DNA from: JBGOUV01 sp041477815
GTDB lineage: Bacteria > Acidobacteriota > Terriglobia > Bryobacterales > JACQDG01
Assembly (NCBI GenBank): GCA_041477815.1
Contig: JBGOUV010000034.1
Coordinates: 1 to 27,356 of the forward strand
Direction of reading: 5' to 3'
DNA: 27,356 bases
The notes beneath the pieces were generated by a model. It was not told the DNA's origin, made no database searches, and saw only the letters and a program-made list of their open reading frames with translations. Shown one piece after another: positions 1 to 6,599 of this stretch (positions are counted from its first letter, which is position 1; every line of letters starts with the position of its first letter). The translations under genes were made by a program, and so were the position numbers.

Positions 1-473
1 CGACCCGAGCGCCGAATCAAGCCCGGAGTGGATGGCGGCCTTCGGGCCGCCTCTTGGTCAGCCCGCTCCACCATCTAAGGACGGCCGAATTTCTGTCCAA
101 ACGATGGGGTCCACCTCAGATCAGCATGGGAAATGTCCTCGCGGCGTGGGCATAGTGCCGGCGGTGGCCGGACCCCGCTCCTGCCGGAGCGAGGGCCAGA
201 AAATGCTACCGCCGCATCGCCTTGAAGGCCTCGGGAATCGTCGGGGCTGCTCAGAAACGCCTATTTTGCGACGGAAAGTAGTTAGACTGTTATCGCCAGT
301 CCAAGCTGCCCTGACGTGCGGGTGTCCGTCATTCGATGTTCAGCGCCTGCCCGCGCGGGCAACAAAGAATCCGGCGGCGATCCACCACGACTAGAGTCGC
401 CCATGATGCTAGACCGGACCGACGGATCGATCACATAGTCCAGCCAAGGACCTTCGAGCGGCGGCTGGTGCCC
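1..473. other. Gene-free left edge with a hairpin and a possible IS3-type end
   Basis: I see no convincing coding region here; the open frames are short and unlike any protein I know. A perfect 7-bp stem with a TTCG loop lies at 34-51 (GGCGGCC/GGCCGCC). At 93-118 a stretch containing GTCCAAAC and GGGGTCCACC resembles the outer inverted repeat of IS3-family elements, which often read TGGAC next to a run of C/G. It could be the scar of an element lying to the left. No transposase is visible, so this is only a hint. Confidence 0.25.
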
Positions 474-2573
474 TTATGAGCATTCGGGTTTCCGGCGCCG
501 GTACGCGAGAATCCAATCATTGAAATGCTTCTGGCTTAGCTCCGGTGGGGGAGGAGCTTCCTCGGGCGGCGCCAGCGGAACGGGATCGATAAAGTCGATG
601 CCCTTGCAGTCCAGCGCGCACCTCCACTCTTTCTCCACCCATGCCGAGCGGCTTGCATGGACGGACCAGAATAAATAGAAGACGTCAGTCGCAGGTATGA
701 TTTTCAGAATCTCCTCTGTCCAATAATGGCCCGAGCGAAGCGAGTCGACATCCAGGAAGACCTCCAGTTCCGGAGCGACTTTCTGAATTCCCTGAATGCG
801 GCCGAGCACCTCGTCCCGGTCCTGGGAGGCGTAGGAGGCGAAAGCCTTTCTGAGCCGGTGTGCGGGCGATGGCAATATCTCGTGTCCCCCAGTTGTCTGA
901 GTTACGGTGATCTGGAAGTACATCCGGGCAATCCGCATGCCCATGCAAGCAACCGAAACAACTCCCGAATGCGGTCCAGCGGCGGCCACAGGCGGCACTC
1001 TCACGAGGAAGCTCGCGTTTGCGATGCTCCCCTCCCAGAGCAGGGTATCCTCCGGATCGTCGACCGCACAACCTTCTATCTTCACCGTCACCGAGAGGCT
1101 GCTGCCCCGTTCCAGCAAGACCGGTCCCTTGGTACGAATGAGAGCCTCAGAAACTCCTAGCTCCTTGCTGGCGCGAGAAACGACGGCGTCGAACTGATCT
1201 TCCAGATGCGCCCAAACGAGGACCAGGAACTCGGATCCGGGCAAGACAAACTGTGGTGCGGTGACAGTAAACTGAGCGGGCCCGGCCAGCTCCAGACGCG
1301 GCCGGCCCACGGAAGCGGCGGGACCACGCGAACGCGACATGGTTTCGCTATAGACGATCGCTTCTTCTCGGAGGTAAGGATCAAACTCGTAATACGAGAC
1401 AGAGGCTGAAGGACCATCCAGCTCCAAATCGGCGTACCCGAGCTTACGAAAGCCACCAGCGTCCACGCCCTGGACGGGCGCGCCGCTCACCAGCGGCACC
1501 GCCGGGTGCTCGTCGCAGCCTTCCTCGCGTACTCCGCCGTTACCTATGCATCGTCCAAGCCGCAAGCCCACCGCCTCGGCGTAAATCGACCGCCGATGCT
1601 CGTGGCCCCAAAACCAGGCCGAGACGGAATCGAGCACTGGCGAGAGCTGGTCACGCAGATTCGGATTCACAGTGCTTCCGACGGTCTCGAAGGCCGAAAA
1701 GAGTTGATGGTGCGAGAGTAGGACGGTGCCACGCTGCCCGGATCGCCGCACCTTATCGATGAGCCAGGTCTGCTCGGAATCCTCCAGGAAGGTGGACTGC
1801 TTTCCAACCGGGTCCGCATCGTGGAGCCCCGTGTCAAGAGCCAGGAACTGCCAGTAGTCGTTCCGGAGACAGAAATAGCTTGCAGGCTGGCCTAGGGTAT
1901 CGAGCAGGTAGTAATAGCCGTCGCCGCCCGCGTAGAGATCGTGGTTGCCCGCGAGCGCGAAGACACGGGGCGAGCAGGATCCCCGTCGAAAACCAATCGG
2001 TGCCAGGAAACAGCGATCAATCTCCTCCCGCGTTCCCGAATAGTAGATATCACCGAGATGGATGAGAACGTCGGGCCTCTTTTCGAGAATTCTCCGCATC
2101 AGTTCTCTCGCTTCCGGTTCGCCAGTGCCCCAGTCGCTTACCAAGACGACATGCGCCCGCCGGGCAAGCCCGTCCATGACGAAGTCATCGAGACTGGTTT
2201 GACGGCGGTATGGCACAGTCTCGGCCGCTGTGAGAAGGCGACCAAACTCGAGTGCGACCTCCGCCCAAAAAGGGTCTTCGAAGAACAGGTGATAATTCCG
2301 GATCTTTTCCGTGGCGGCCTTATCGCCGCGCCGAATGGCCAGGCCGAATTCGTAGCTCGCCGCGGCCTGGGCCGCGAACAATTCGCCCACAGCCAAGAGG
2401 CCGTCCGGGTGCCATGCCTGCCCTTGGTCCAAGGGGGCGCAGAGTTCTTGGGCCGTGATGGTCTCCGGCATCACGGCTTCCCGGTCGCGCAGGCGTTTGG
2501 ATCTCCACAGGACGTGATCTACCGCGGTTTGGAACTTGGACAATACGGGAGATCGAAACTGTCGAATCGGCAT
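474..2573 (-). CDS. Metallophosphoesterase-TIR domain fusion protein
   Basis: This is a 699-residue, three-part protein with no signal peptide, so probably cytosolic. After an N-terminal helical region (about 1-135) comes a calcineurin-like phosphoesterase domain: VSDWG (Asp near 147), HLGDIYYSG (about 172-180), GNHD (209-212), LLSHHQ (about 285-290) and WGHEHR (about 322-327) supply the dimetal ligands. A beta-rich middle region (about 425-560) follows. The C-terminus is a TIR domain (about 573-665) with AFASYASQDRDE as box 1, FLDVDSLRSG as box 2 and WVEKE (about 645-649), where TIR NAD hydrolases keep their catalytic Glu. A proline-rich tail ends the protein. ATG at 2573 has GGAG seven bases upstream; ATG at 2603 is the longer alternative and lacks a ribosome site. 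It is a single gene with no obvious operon partner. The domain calls are firm; a role in anti-phage defence or nucleotide signalling is inference. Confidence 0.9.
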   Translation of the reverse strand: MPIRQFRSPVLSKFQTAVDHVLWRSKRLRDREAVMPETITAQELCAPLDQGQAWHPDGLLAVGELFAAQAAASYEFGLAIRRGDKAATEKIRNYHLFFEDPFWAEVALEFGRLLTAAETVPYRRQTSLDDFVMDGLARRAHVVLVSDWGTGEPEARELMRRILEKRPDVLIHLGDIYYSGTREEIDRCFLAPIGFRRGSCSPRVFALAGNHDLYAGGDGYYYLLDTLGQPASYFCLRNDYWQFLALDTGLHDADPVGKQSTFLEDSEQTWLIDKVRRSGQRGTVLLSHHQLFSAFETVGSTVNPNLRDQLSPVLDSVSAWFWGHEHRRSIYAEAVGLRLGRCIGNGGVREEGCDEHPAVPLVSGAPVQGVDAGGFRKLGYADLELDGPSASVSYYEFDPYLREEAIVYSETMSRSRGPAASVGRPRLELAGPAQFTVTAPQFVLPGSEFLVLVWAHLEDQFDAVVSRASKELGVSEALIRTKGPVLLERGSSLSVTVKIEGCAVDDPEDTLLWEGSIANASFLVRVPPVAAAGPHSGVVSVACMGMRIARMYFQITVTQTTGGHEILPSPAHRLRKAFASYASQDRDEVLGRIQGIQKVAPELEVFLDVDSLRSGHYWTEEILKIIPATDVFYLFWSVHASRSAWVEKEWRCALDCKGIDFIDPVPLAPPEEAPPPPELSQKHFNDWILAYRRRKPECS

Positions 2574-2603
2574 CGTTCGGCTCCAGACTGTATTCGCCAT
2601 CAT

Positions 2604-3169
2604 AGCCCAAACGGTTTCAAGTGCGTGATCGTTAGACTGACAGGGGACGCCAGAACGCGGCGCCGTGACTGCAATCTAACTGAAGACAGCCGGGTTCACC
2701 TGCCCCGCTCGCGCCGCTTTGCGAACCATACATCGGCCTGTCCGTTGGTTCGCTGTGCCCACAGCGACGCGGATTCATGGCTCATCCGGGCGGTCGTATT
2801 GATCACGTCGTGGTCCCGCTTGCACACGTTCTGGGTTTGATCTTCGTTGATTTGTTGATGCCAAGGGCTGTTCTCGCCAGACCGTCAACGATCGCGTTTG
2901 GGGCCGCAAGTCGGGTTCTGGGGGATGACGATTTTGAGACCCTGCCGGAGCGGATACCTAGTGACAACAGCTATCCGGCCAACAAATCGGCTTCACTCCC
3001 GTGAAACGCCATTATGGGAAACTGCCCGACTACCGAAAAAATCTACCCTCGGCCGGTAAGTTTTTCCTAGGAGTTACACCTCCCGCTCGTGGATATACCT
3101 CCTTTGTTCCGAGGCGATTACGGCTCTGGCCACCGGCGTGCACTTGGCCCTTGGAAGAGGAGACGCGAT
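2604..3169. other. Intergenic region between divergent genes, no gene seen
   Basis: This 566-base stretch separates the divergent TIR-fusion and lipoprotein genes. Short open frames on both strands lack ribosome sites and resemble no family I know. It must hold both promoters, but I could not pick a convincing -35/-10 pair. The base composition is more AT-rich than in the neighbouring genes, especially around 2810-3080. Confidence 0.4.
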
Positions 3170-3832
3170 ATGAGAACTCGAGTTCTGTGGCAGGGTGCGG
3201 CGGCGTTGTTCGTCCTGTTCGGGGCTGCTTGCAGCAGCAAGGCGCCGGAGTCGGCGGAGGCGAACGCAGGCCAGGAGGGAAAATCGCTCGCCGAGAAAGT
3301 GCGGGCAGCCGTTTCCTCGGAAGTGGAGCTGCCGGCGGGGACCGAGTTGCAGGTGCGGCTCTCCGAGACGGTGGGGTCGGCGCGGTCGCGCGCAGGAGAG
3401 AAGTTCGAAGCGACCTTGCACGCGCCGGTGGTGGTCGGGGATCAGGTGGTGCTGCCTAAGGGCGCGTCATTCTCGGGACGCGTCATCCATTCCGTGCCGT
3501 CGGGCCGGCTGAAGACGCCCGCGCGCCTGTCGCTTACGCTGGAGGCGCTGGAGTGGAAGGGCGCGAGCTACCCGGTGACCACCAGCAGCGTGACGCGGTC
3601 GGTGAAGTCGCACAAGAAGCGGAACCTGGCGCTGATCGGTGGCGGCGGCGGAGCCGGAGCGCTGATCGGCGGGCTGGCCGGCGGCGGCACGGGAGCGCTG
3701 ATTGGAGCGGGCGCCGGCGCCGCGGCCGGTACCGCGGGCGCTTACGCGACCGGCAAGAAAGATGTCGTGCTGCCGGCGGAGACGCTGCTCACCTTCCGGC
3801 TGGAGACGCCGGTCAAGATCAAGAAGATATAG
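3170..3832 (+). CDS. Glycine-zipper lipoprotein
   Basis: This 220-residue envelope protein has an N-terminal lipoprotein-type signal (MRTRVLWQGAAALFVLF, then GAACSS with the probable lipidated Cys at 21). The lipobox is slightly weak, with Gly at -3. A soluble domain with LPAGTELQVRLSETV near 50-65 and VVLPKGASFSGRV near 89-101 precedes a glycine-zipper stretch (about 160-195) made of GGLAGGG and GAGAGAAAG-type repeats, which usually forms a membrane-inserting hairpin. A final strand, VVLPAETLLTFRLETPV, echoes the earlier domain. GGAG seven bases before ATG 3170 sets the start; an in-frame upstream ATG at 3089 would spoil the signal peptide. It converges on nuoA with a 10-base gap. The exact function is unknown; an outer-membrane or stress-envelope role is inferred from the architecture. 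Confidence 0.85.
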   Translation: MRTRVLWQGAAALFVLFGAACSSKAPESAEANAGQEGKSLAEKVRAAVSSEVELPAGTELQVRLSETVGSARSRAGEKFEATLHAPVVVGDQVVLPKGASFSGRVIHSVPSGRLKTPARLSLTLEALEWKGASYPVTTSSVTRSVKSHKKRNLALIGGGGGAGALIGGLAGGGTGALIGAGAGAAAGTAGAYATGKKDVVLPAETLLTFRLETPVKIKKI

Positions 3833-3842
3833 TCCTGATAGG

Positions 3843-4199
3843 TTATACCCACTCCAGGGCGCCCTTGCGGAAGATCCAGATGTATCCGACGATCAGGATG
3901 GCCAGGAATACCGCCATCTCCAGGAAGCCGAACAGGCCCAGCACTTTGTACTGGATCGCCCAGGGGAACAGGAAGATCGTCTCCACGTCGAAGATCACGA
4001 ACAGAATAGCGATGATGTAGAAGCGCACGGTGTAGCGCTGGCGCGCGTCGCTGGCTGCCTGGATGCCGCACTCGTAGGCCTCCAGCTTTTGCTGGAAGGG
4101 ATTGGAGGGGCGGACCAGCTTGGCGACCAGAATCGTCACCACGGGGAAGGCGATGGCGACCGCCAGGAAGATCAGGATGGGGAGATAGCCAGTCGGCAT
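3843..4199 (-). CDS. nuoA: NADH-quinone oxidoreductase subunit A, isolated copy
   Basis: This 118-residue membrane subunit of respiratory complex I has the usual three transmembrane helices (about 7-27, 62-82 and 87-108). It also has the family's conserved loop motif KLEAYECGIQ and the segment RFYIIAILFVIFDVETIFLFPW. The length is normal for NuoA and the reading frame is intact. NuoA helps form the membrane interface near the quinone site. In most bacteria nuoA heads a nuoABCD... operon, but here it is followed at once by a convergent lipoprotein gene and no nuoB lies nearby. It is therefore either a detached copy or the product of a split complex I operon. A TATAGT hexamer lies eight bases before the ATG, suggesting a leaderless message. 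Confidence 0.95.
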   Translation of the reverse strand: MPTGYLPILIFLAVAIAFPVVTILVAKLVRPSNPFQQKLEAYECGIQAASDARQRYTVRFYIIAILFVIFDVETIFLFPWAIQYKVLGLFGFLEMAVFLAILIVGYIWIFRKGALEWV

Positions 4200-4207
4200 A
4201 CGGGAAT

Positions 4208-4213
4208 ACTATA
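4208..4213 (-). promoter_or_regulatory. Putative -10 element of nuoA
   Basis: Read on the minus strand, TATAGT ends eight bases before the nuoA ATG. A transcript starting seven or so bases downstream of it would have almost no 5' leader. There is no clear -35 box. No ribosome-binding site sits before this ATG, which fits leaderless initiation. Confidence 0.4.
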
Positions 4214-4222
4214 GCATAGGCA

Positions 4223-4252
4223 GGTGGCTAACGACTGGGTGGCTAACGACTG
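4223..4252. repeat. Perfect 15-bp tandem direct repeat upstream of nuoA
   Basis: GGTGGCTAACGACTG occurs twice back to back (4223-4237 and 4238-4252), 24 bases upstream of the nuoA start and 86 bases upstream of the antitoxin start. It may be a regulator-binding repeat in the divergent nuoA/toxin-antitoxin promoter region or a replication-slippage duplication. I do not recognise the motif. Confidence 0.7.
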
Positions 4253-4337
4253 TGGGGCATCACCCGCCGCCCGGTTCTTGGGCGGACGGACGCGTGCCTT
4301 CGTGGGGCCGCCCGTCCACCCGCGGTATACTTGGTTC

Positions 4338-4556
4338 ATGACCGGAACGCTGGACGCTGTGATCAACAAGTTGGCGACTCTGCCGCCCGAGGAGCAAGAG
4401 CGGGTCGCCCGCTGGCTGCTCGACGAGCTCCGCGATGAGGAGCGCTGGACCAGCCAGTTCGGCGCCTCACAGAACGCGCTGAGCAAGCTTGCGGCCGAAG
4501 CCCGAGCCTACCGCGCGGCTGGTCGAACCACTGCCCTCGACCCCGAGAAGCTGTGA
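4338..4556 (+). CDS. Type II antitoxin partner of a RelE/ParE-like toxin
   Basis: This 72-residue acidic, helical protein starts with MTGTLDAVINKLATLPPEEQ and continues ERVARWLLDELRDEERW. That pattern is seen in small antitoxins encoded just before RelE/ParE-superfamily toxins, where the C-terminal part wraps the toxin. ATG 4338 is chosen because TATACT lies six bases before it (leaderless arrangement) and the upstream extension is not protein-like. Its TGA stop (4554-4556) overlaps a GTG at 4553, the usual coupled start for a toxin, but that frame no longer leads into the toxin. The family is inferred from length, composition and context. Confidence 0.7.
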   Translation: MTGTLDAVINKLATLPPEEQERVARWLLDELRDEERWTSQFGASQNALSKLAAEARAYRAAGRTTALDPEKL

Positions 4557-4820
4557 AGTCGCGCCACCCCGCGCTTCTGGGCGGCCTACCACGAGCTGCC
4601 TTCGGAACTCCAGGACGCTGCTCAGAAAGCATACCGACTCTTTCGCCAGAACCCCAGGCACCCCAGCCTCCACTTCAAGAGGGTCCACGAACAAGACCCT
4701 GTGTACGCCGTTCGCGTAACCCTCGGATATCGGGCCGTCGGACTTCTGGAGGACGACGAAGTAACATGGTTCTGGATCGGAAGTCATGCCGAGTACGACC
4801 GTCTCTTGAAGATCCTGTAG
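4557..4820 (+). pseudogene. RelE/ParE-like toxin, start lost by frameshift
   Basis: Downstream of the antitoxin, in the same frame as the antitoxin and directly after its TGA, lies an uninterrupted toxin body. It has RFWAAYHELP, AYRLFRQNPRHPSLHFKRV, VYAVRVTLGYRAVG and WFWIGSHAEYDRLL, the typical C-terminal half of HigB/RelE-like ribosome-dependent toxins. There is no ATG, and the first in-frame GTG (within PVYAV) lies halfway through the domain. Reading from the overlapping GTG at 4553 gives VKSR and then leaves the frame. Inserting one CG in the CGCG run at 4560-4563 would give VKSRATPRFW and restore the family N-terminus. The simplest reading is a 2-base deletion, either a real disarmed toxin or a sequence error. 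Confidence 0.75.
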
Positions 4821-4883
4821 GTTCGTCGGCTAACGGTTTGGGTGCGGGCTGGATTTGCCCGTCGCCTGCGTCGCCTTCGTTAG

Positions 4884-5003
4884 CAGCCCGTGGCAAAAGT
4901 GCTCCGACCGCGACTTGTTGGCAAATTTGCCACCGGCAAGTCGTTGATTCTGCGAGGTTGAGGATGCGGCAAATTCGCCGGATCTCACTTCTGCCACGGG
5001 CTG
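4884..5003. mobile_element. MITE-like element with 17-bp inverted ends and TTAG duplication
   Basis: The left end CAGCCCGTGGCAAAAGT (4884-4900) and right end ACTTCTGCCACGGGCTG (4987-5003) are inverted repeats with one mismatch. TTAG flanks the element on both sides (4880-4883 and 5004-5007) as a target-site duplication. The 120-bp unit has no coding capacity. Inside are a palindrome GGCAAATTTGCC (4920-4931), a near copy GGCAAATTCGCC (4968-4979) and a CGACTTG/CAAGTCG stem (4911-4917 with 4937-4943). Size, ends and duplication fit a miniature inverted-repeat transposable element moved by a transposase elsewhere. Confidence 0.7.
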
Positions 5004-5116
5004 TTAGTTTAGATTGGGCCCGTGCGGCCGGTGGCCACCGGTCCTTTCCCGACGACCACGGGGCATCCTTCGACGCTCGCCCGATAGCGGGAAATTGAGT
5101 GGCGACGGCCAGCGCG

Positions 5117-5389
5117 TCACCGGGCGTCCGCCTTGGCCTTATCAATGAGCTTACCCAGGTCCGCCTGCAACGTGAGAGCCATTATGCTGCCTCGTATGCC
5201 ACCCAATTCAAAGCCGGGTTTGCTGATGAGCTCGGCGCCCTTGCTTTTCGAATAATCGGCAACTGCCGTGATCCGCTCAGAGTGCGCCTTGTCCACTGTG
5301 CTTCCCACGACGGTGTAGTCCATCGCGGAGTAGCCGTGTTCGTCTGTTGCCTTCCCTGATGCACCATCTGCCCCGGGGCTAGGCGCCAC
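5117..5389 (-). CDS. Hypothetical small protein
   Basis: This is a 90-codon frame from a GTG at 5389; an internal ATG at 5323 would give 68 residues. The part from MDYTVVGSTVDKAHSERI through YSKSKGAELI to the C-terminus LGKLIDKAKADAR has a credible residue mix and codon pattern. I recognise no domain, signal peptide or membrane segment. The GTG overlaps the 3' end of the SH3 lipoprotein gene by 11 bases on the same strand, so it could be the last gene of the truB operon. Neither start has a good ribosome site. It may be real, or a decayed remnant. Confidence 0.4.
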   Translation of the reverse strand: MAPSPGADGASGKATDEHGYSAMDYTVVGSTVDKAHSERITAVADYSKSKGAELISKPGFELGGIRGSIMALTLQADLGKLIDKAKADAR

Positions 5390-6470
5390 GGAGGCGTTGC
5401 CAGAGGCGTTGCCACCAGTAGGATTCGGGGGGCTTGGGGGCTGGCTCCGTGGGGGGTTCCGGGGCAGGCGCAGGGTTCGCGGTGGTGACGGCTTCTTCGG
5501 CGTAGAGGCGGACCAGGTGGCCGATCATGACGTAGCGGCGGGTGTAGCGCTGGCCGTCCTTCTTCTCCACCGTAAAAGAGAAGGCGGGGCCGGGGCCGAA
5601 GCGGGTTTGGGTCTGGGGGGTGACCAGGACGGGGAAATAGCCCTTCAGGCCCCGTTCGATGTGAGCCGTTTCGTAGCGGTGGCGGCGGCGGCCCCAGTTG
5701 AATACGCGGATGGAGTCGAAGTCATGGACCTCCAGGCTGCGCTCGGAGGTGGTCCATAGCCACACCTTCTTGACCTGATCGCCGTCGGTGACCTCGGCTA
5801 GGGCGAAGTAGGAAGTGATGCGGCGGCCTTCGGCGTACTGGGCGACTTCGTCGGGAATGTTGCCGTCGATCATGCGGGCCAGCACCCAGCCGACCTGACC
5901 CTCGGCGGTTCGGACCAGGTTCCACTCGTCGTAGGCAGCGGGCTTGCCGGCGGGGGCGGGGGTGTTGGCGGGGGGGCCGGAGGTGCGCTCCATCACGCGG
6001 CGTCCCAACAGGTCCACCTTCTCTTCCTCTTTGAGTTTGTAGAAGCCCGGCGACCAGCGGTACGGCTCGATGTGGACGTTGAGGACATCGCGCGCCCGGT
6101 AGACGCCCAGGGAAGGGACGCCGGCGGTTTCCTTGGAAGCTTGTTCAATCTGCTGGTGGAGGGCAGGGGTGAGGAGCTGGCCCTCTTCGGTCCAACCCTC
6201 GGCGCCGGCGGGGGTGCGGACTCTCACAAAGCGGCGGCGGCGGGCCATGAGGTCCACCTTGTCGCCGCGCTTGGCCGTGCCCGCCACGCCGCTCGACAGC
6301 GGGATCTCGCGGCGCAGGTTCAAGGTTTCGGGTACCACGTAGGCCTCACCGATAGGCTTGGGGGGAGGAGGCTTTTGGGGTCCGCAGGCGGCCAGGAGCA
6401 GAACAGTGGCCAGTGGCCAGTGGCCAGTGGCCAGTGGGAGATTCGGAGCCCTACCCGATGCCCAGCTCAT
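5379..6470 (-). CDS. SH3-domain lipoprotein
   Basis: This 363-residue exported lipoprotein has a signal ending in LATVLLLAAC, a good lipobox with Cys near 29, followed by a proline-rich spacer. Two bacterial SH3-like (SH3b) regions follow: about 40-100 (LNLRREIPL ... GDKVDLMARRRRFVRVRTPAGAEGWTEEG) and about 122-205 (DVLNVHIEP ... WNLVRTAEGQVGWVLARMIDG). A mixed alpha/beta region and a proline-rich tail ending in a WQRLWQRL duplication complete it. SH3b domains usually bind peptidoglycan or cell-surface polymers, so an envelope role is likely. ATG 6470 overlaps the zinc-ribbon gene by 20 bases, implying translational coupling. Codons 12-22 are built from a 7-bp tandem repeat, so a gain or loss of one unit would shift the frame. 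Confidence 0.85.
   Translation of the reverse strand: MSWASGRAPNLPLATGHWPLATVLLLAACGPQKPPPPKPIGEAYVVPETLNLRREIPLSSGVAGTAKRGDKVDLMARRRRFVRVRTPAGAEGWTEEGQLLTPALHQQIEQASKETAGVPSLGVYRARDVLNVHIEPYRWSPGFYKLKEEEKVDLLGRRVMERTSGPPANTPAPAGKPAAYDEWNLVRTAEGQVGWVLARMIDGNIPDEVAQYAEGRRITSYFALAEVTDGDQVKKVWLWTTSERSLEVHDFDSIRVFNWGRRRHRYETAHIERGLKGYFPVLVTPQTQTRFGPGPAFSFTVEKKDGQRYTRRYVMIGHLVRLYAEEAVTTANPAPAPEPPTEPAPKPPESYWWQRLWQRLRGA
5391..5414. repeat. 12-bp tandem duplication in the SH3 lipoprotein C-terminus
   Basis: GAGGCGTTGCCA is repeated twice in tandem (5391-5402 and 5403-5414). Because the unit is 12 bases it keeps the frame and encodes the doubled WQRL near the end of the lipoprotein. It is a minor duplication just before the stop codon. 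Confidence 0.7.
6404..6437. repeat. Heptanucleotide tandem repeat inside a signal peptide
   Basis: Four perfect copies of CAGTGGC (6404-6431) plus a six-base partial copy form a 34-bp simple repeat. On the minus strand it encodes PLATGHWPLAT in the signal peptide of the SH3 lipoprotein. Seven is not a multiple of three, so slippage by one unit would switch the downstream frame off. No in-frame start lies between the repeat and the lipobox. Confidence 0.8.
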
Positions 6471-6591
6471 CGGCTTGTTCCACGGGCGTGCCGCAATGGC
6501 GGCAGATCAGCGAGCCGCAGTCACCGCAGCACAAGGGCTCCACCGGACGGTCGCAATGCGGGCAGTAAAACGCGGGCTGTTCATCGGGCAT
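6451..6591 (-). CDS. Small double zinc-ribbon protein
   Basis: This 46-residue protein begins MPDEQPAFYCPHC. It carries CxxC at 10-13, CCGDC at 21-25 and CRHC at 30-33, enough cysteines for a rubredoxin-like zinc ribbon. There is no signal peptide and no other domain. It starts eight bases after the truB stop and overlaps the SH3 lipoprotein start by 20 bases, so it sits inside a minus-strand operon. A frame extending upstream into truB exists, but its residues are not protein-like. Small zinc ribbons of this kind act as nucleic-acid or protein contacts; the partner here is unknown. Confidence 0.65.
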   Translation of the reverse strand: MPDEQPAFYCPHCDRPVEPLCCGDCGSLICRHCGTPVEQADELGIG

Positions 6592-6599
6592 GGGCGGGC

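Noticed and set aside
32..394. A 120-codon plus-strand frame at the left edge
   Set aside because: No ribosome site and no family resemblance; it runs through the hairpin and possible IS end, so it is most likely chance.
1941..2840. A 299-codon plus-strand frame across the start of the TIR-fusion gene
   Set aside because: No recognisable motif, no ribosome site, and it lies opposite the conserved phosphoesterase domain.
6404..6437. The regular heptamer array as a possible CRISPR
   Set aside because: The units are 7 bases and contiguous, with no spacers; it is a simple tandem repeat inside a gene.
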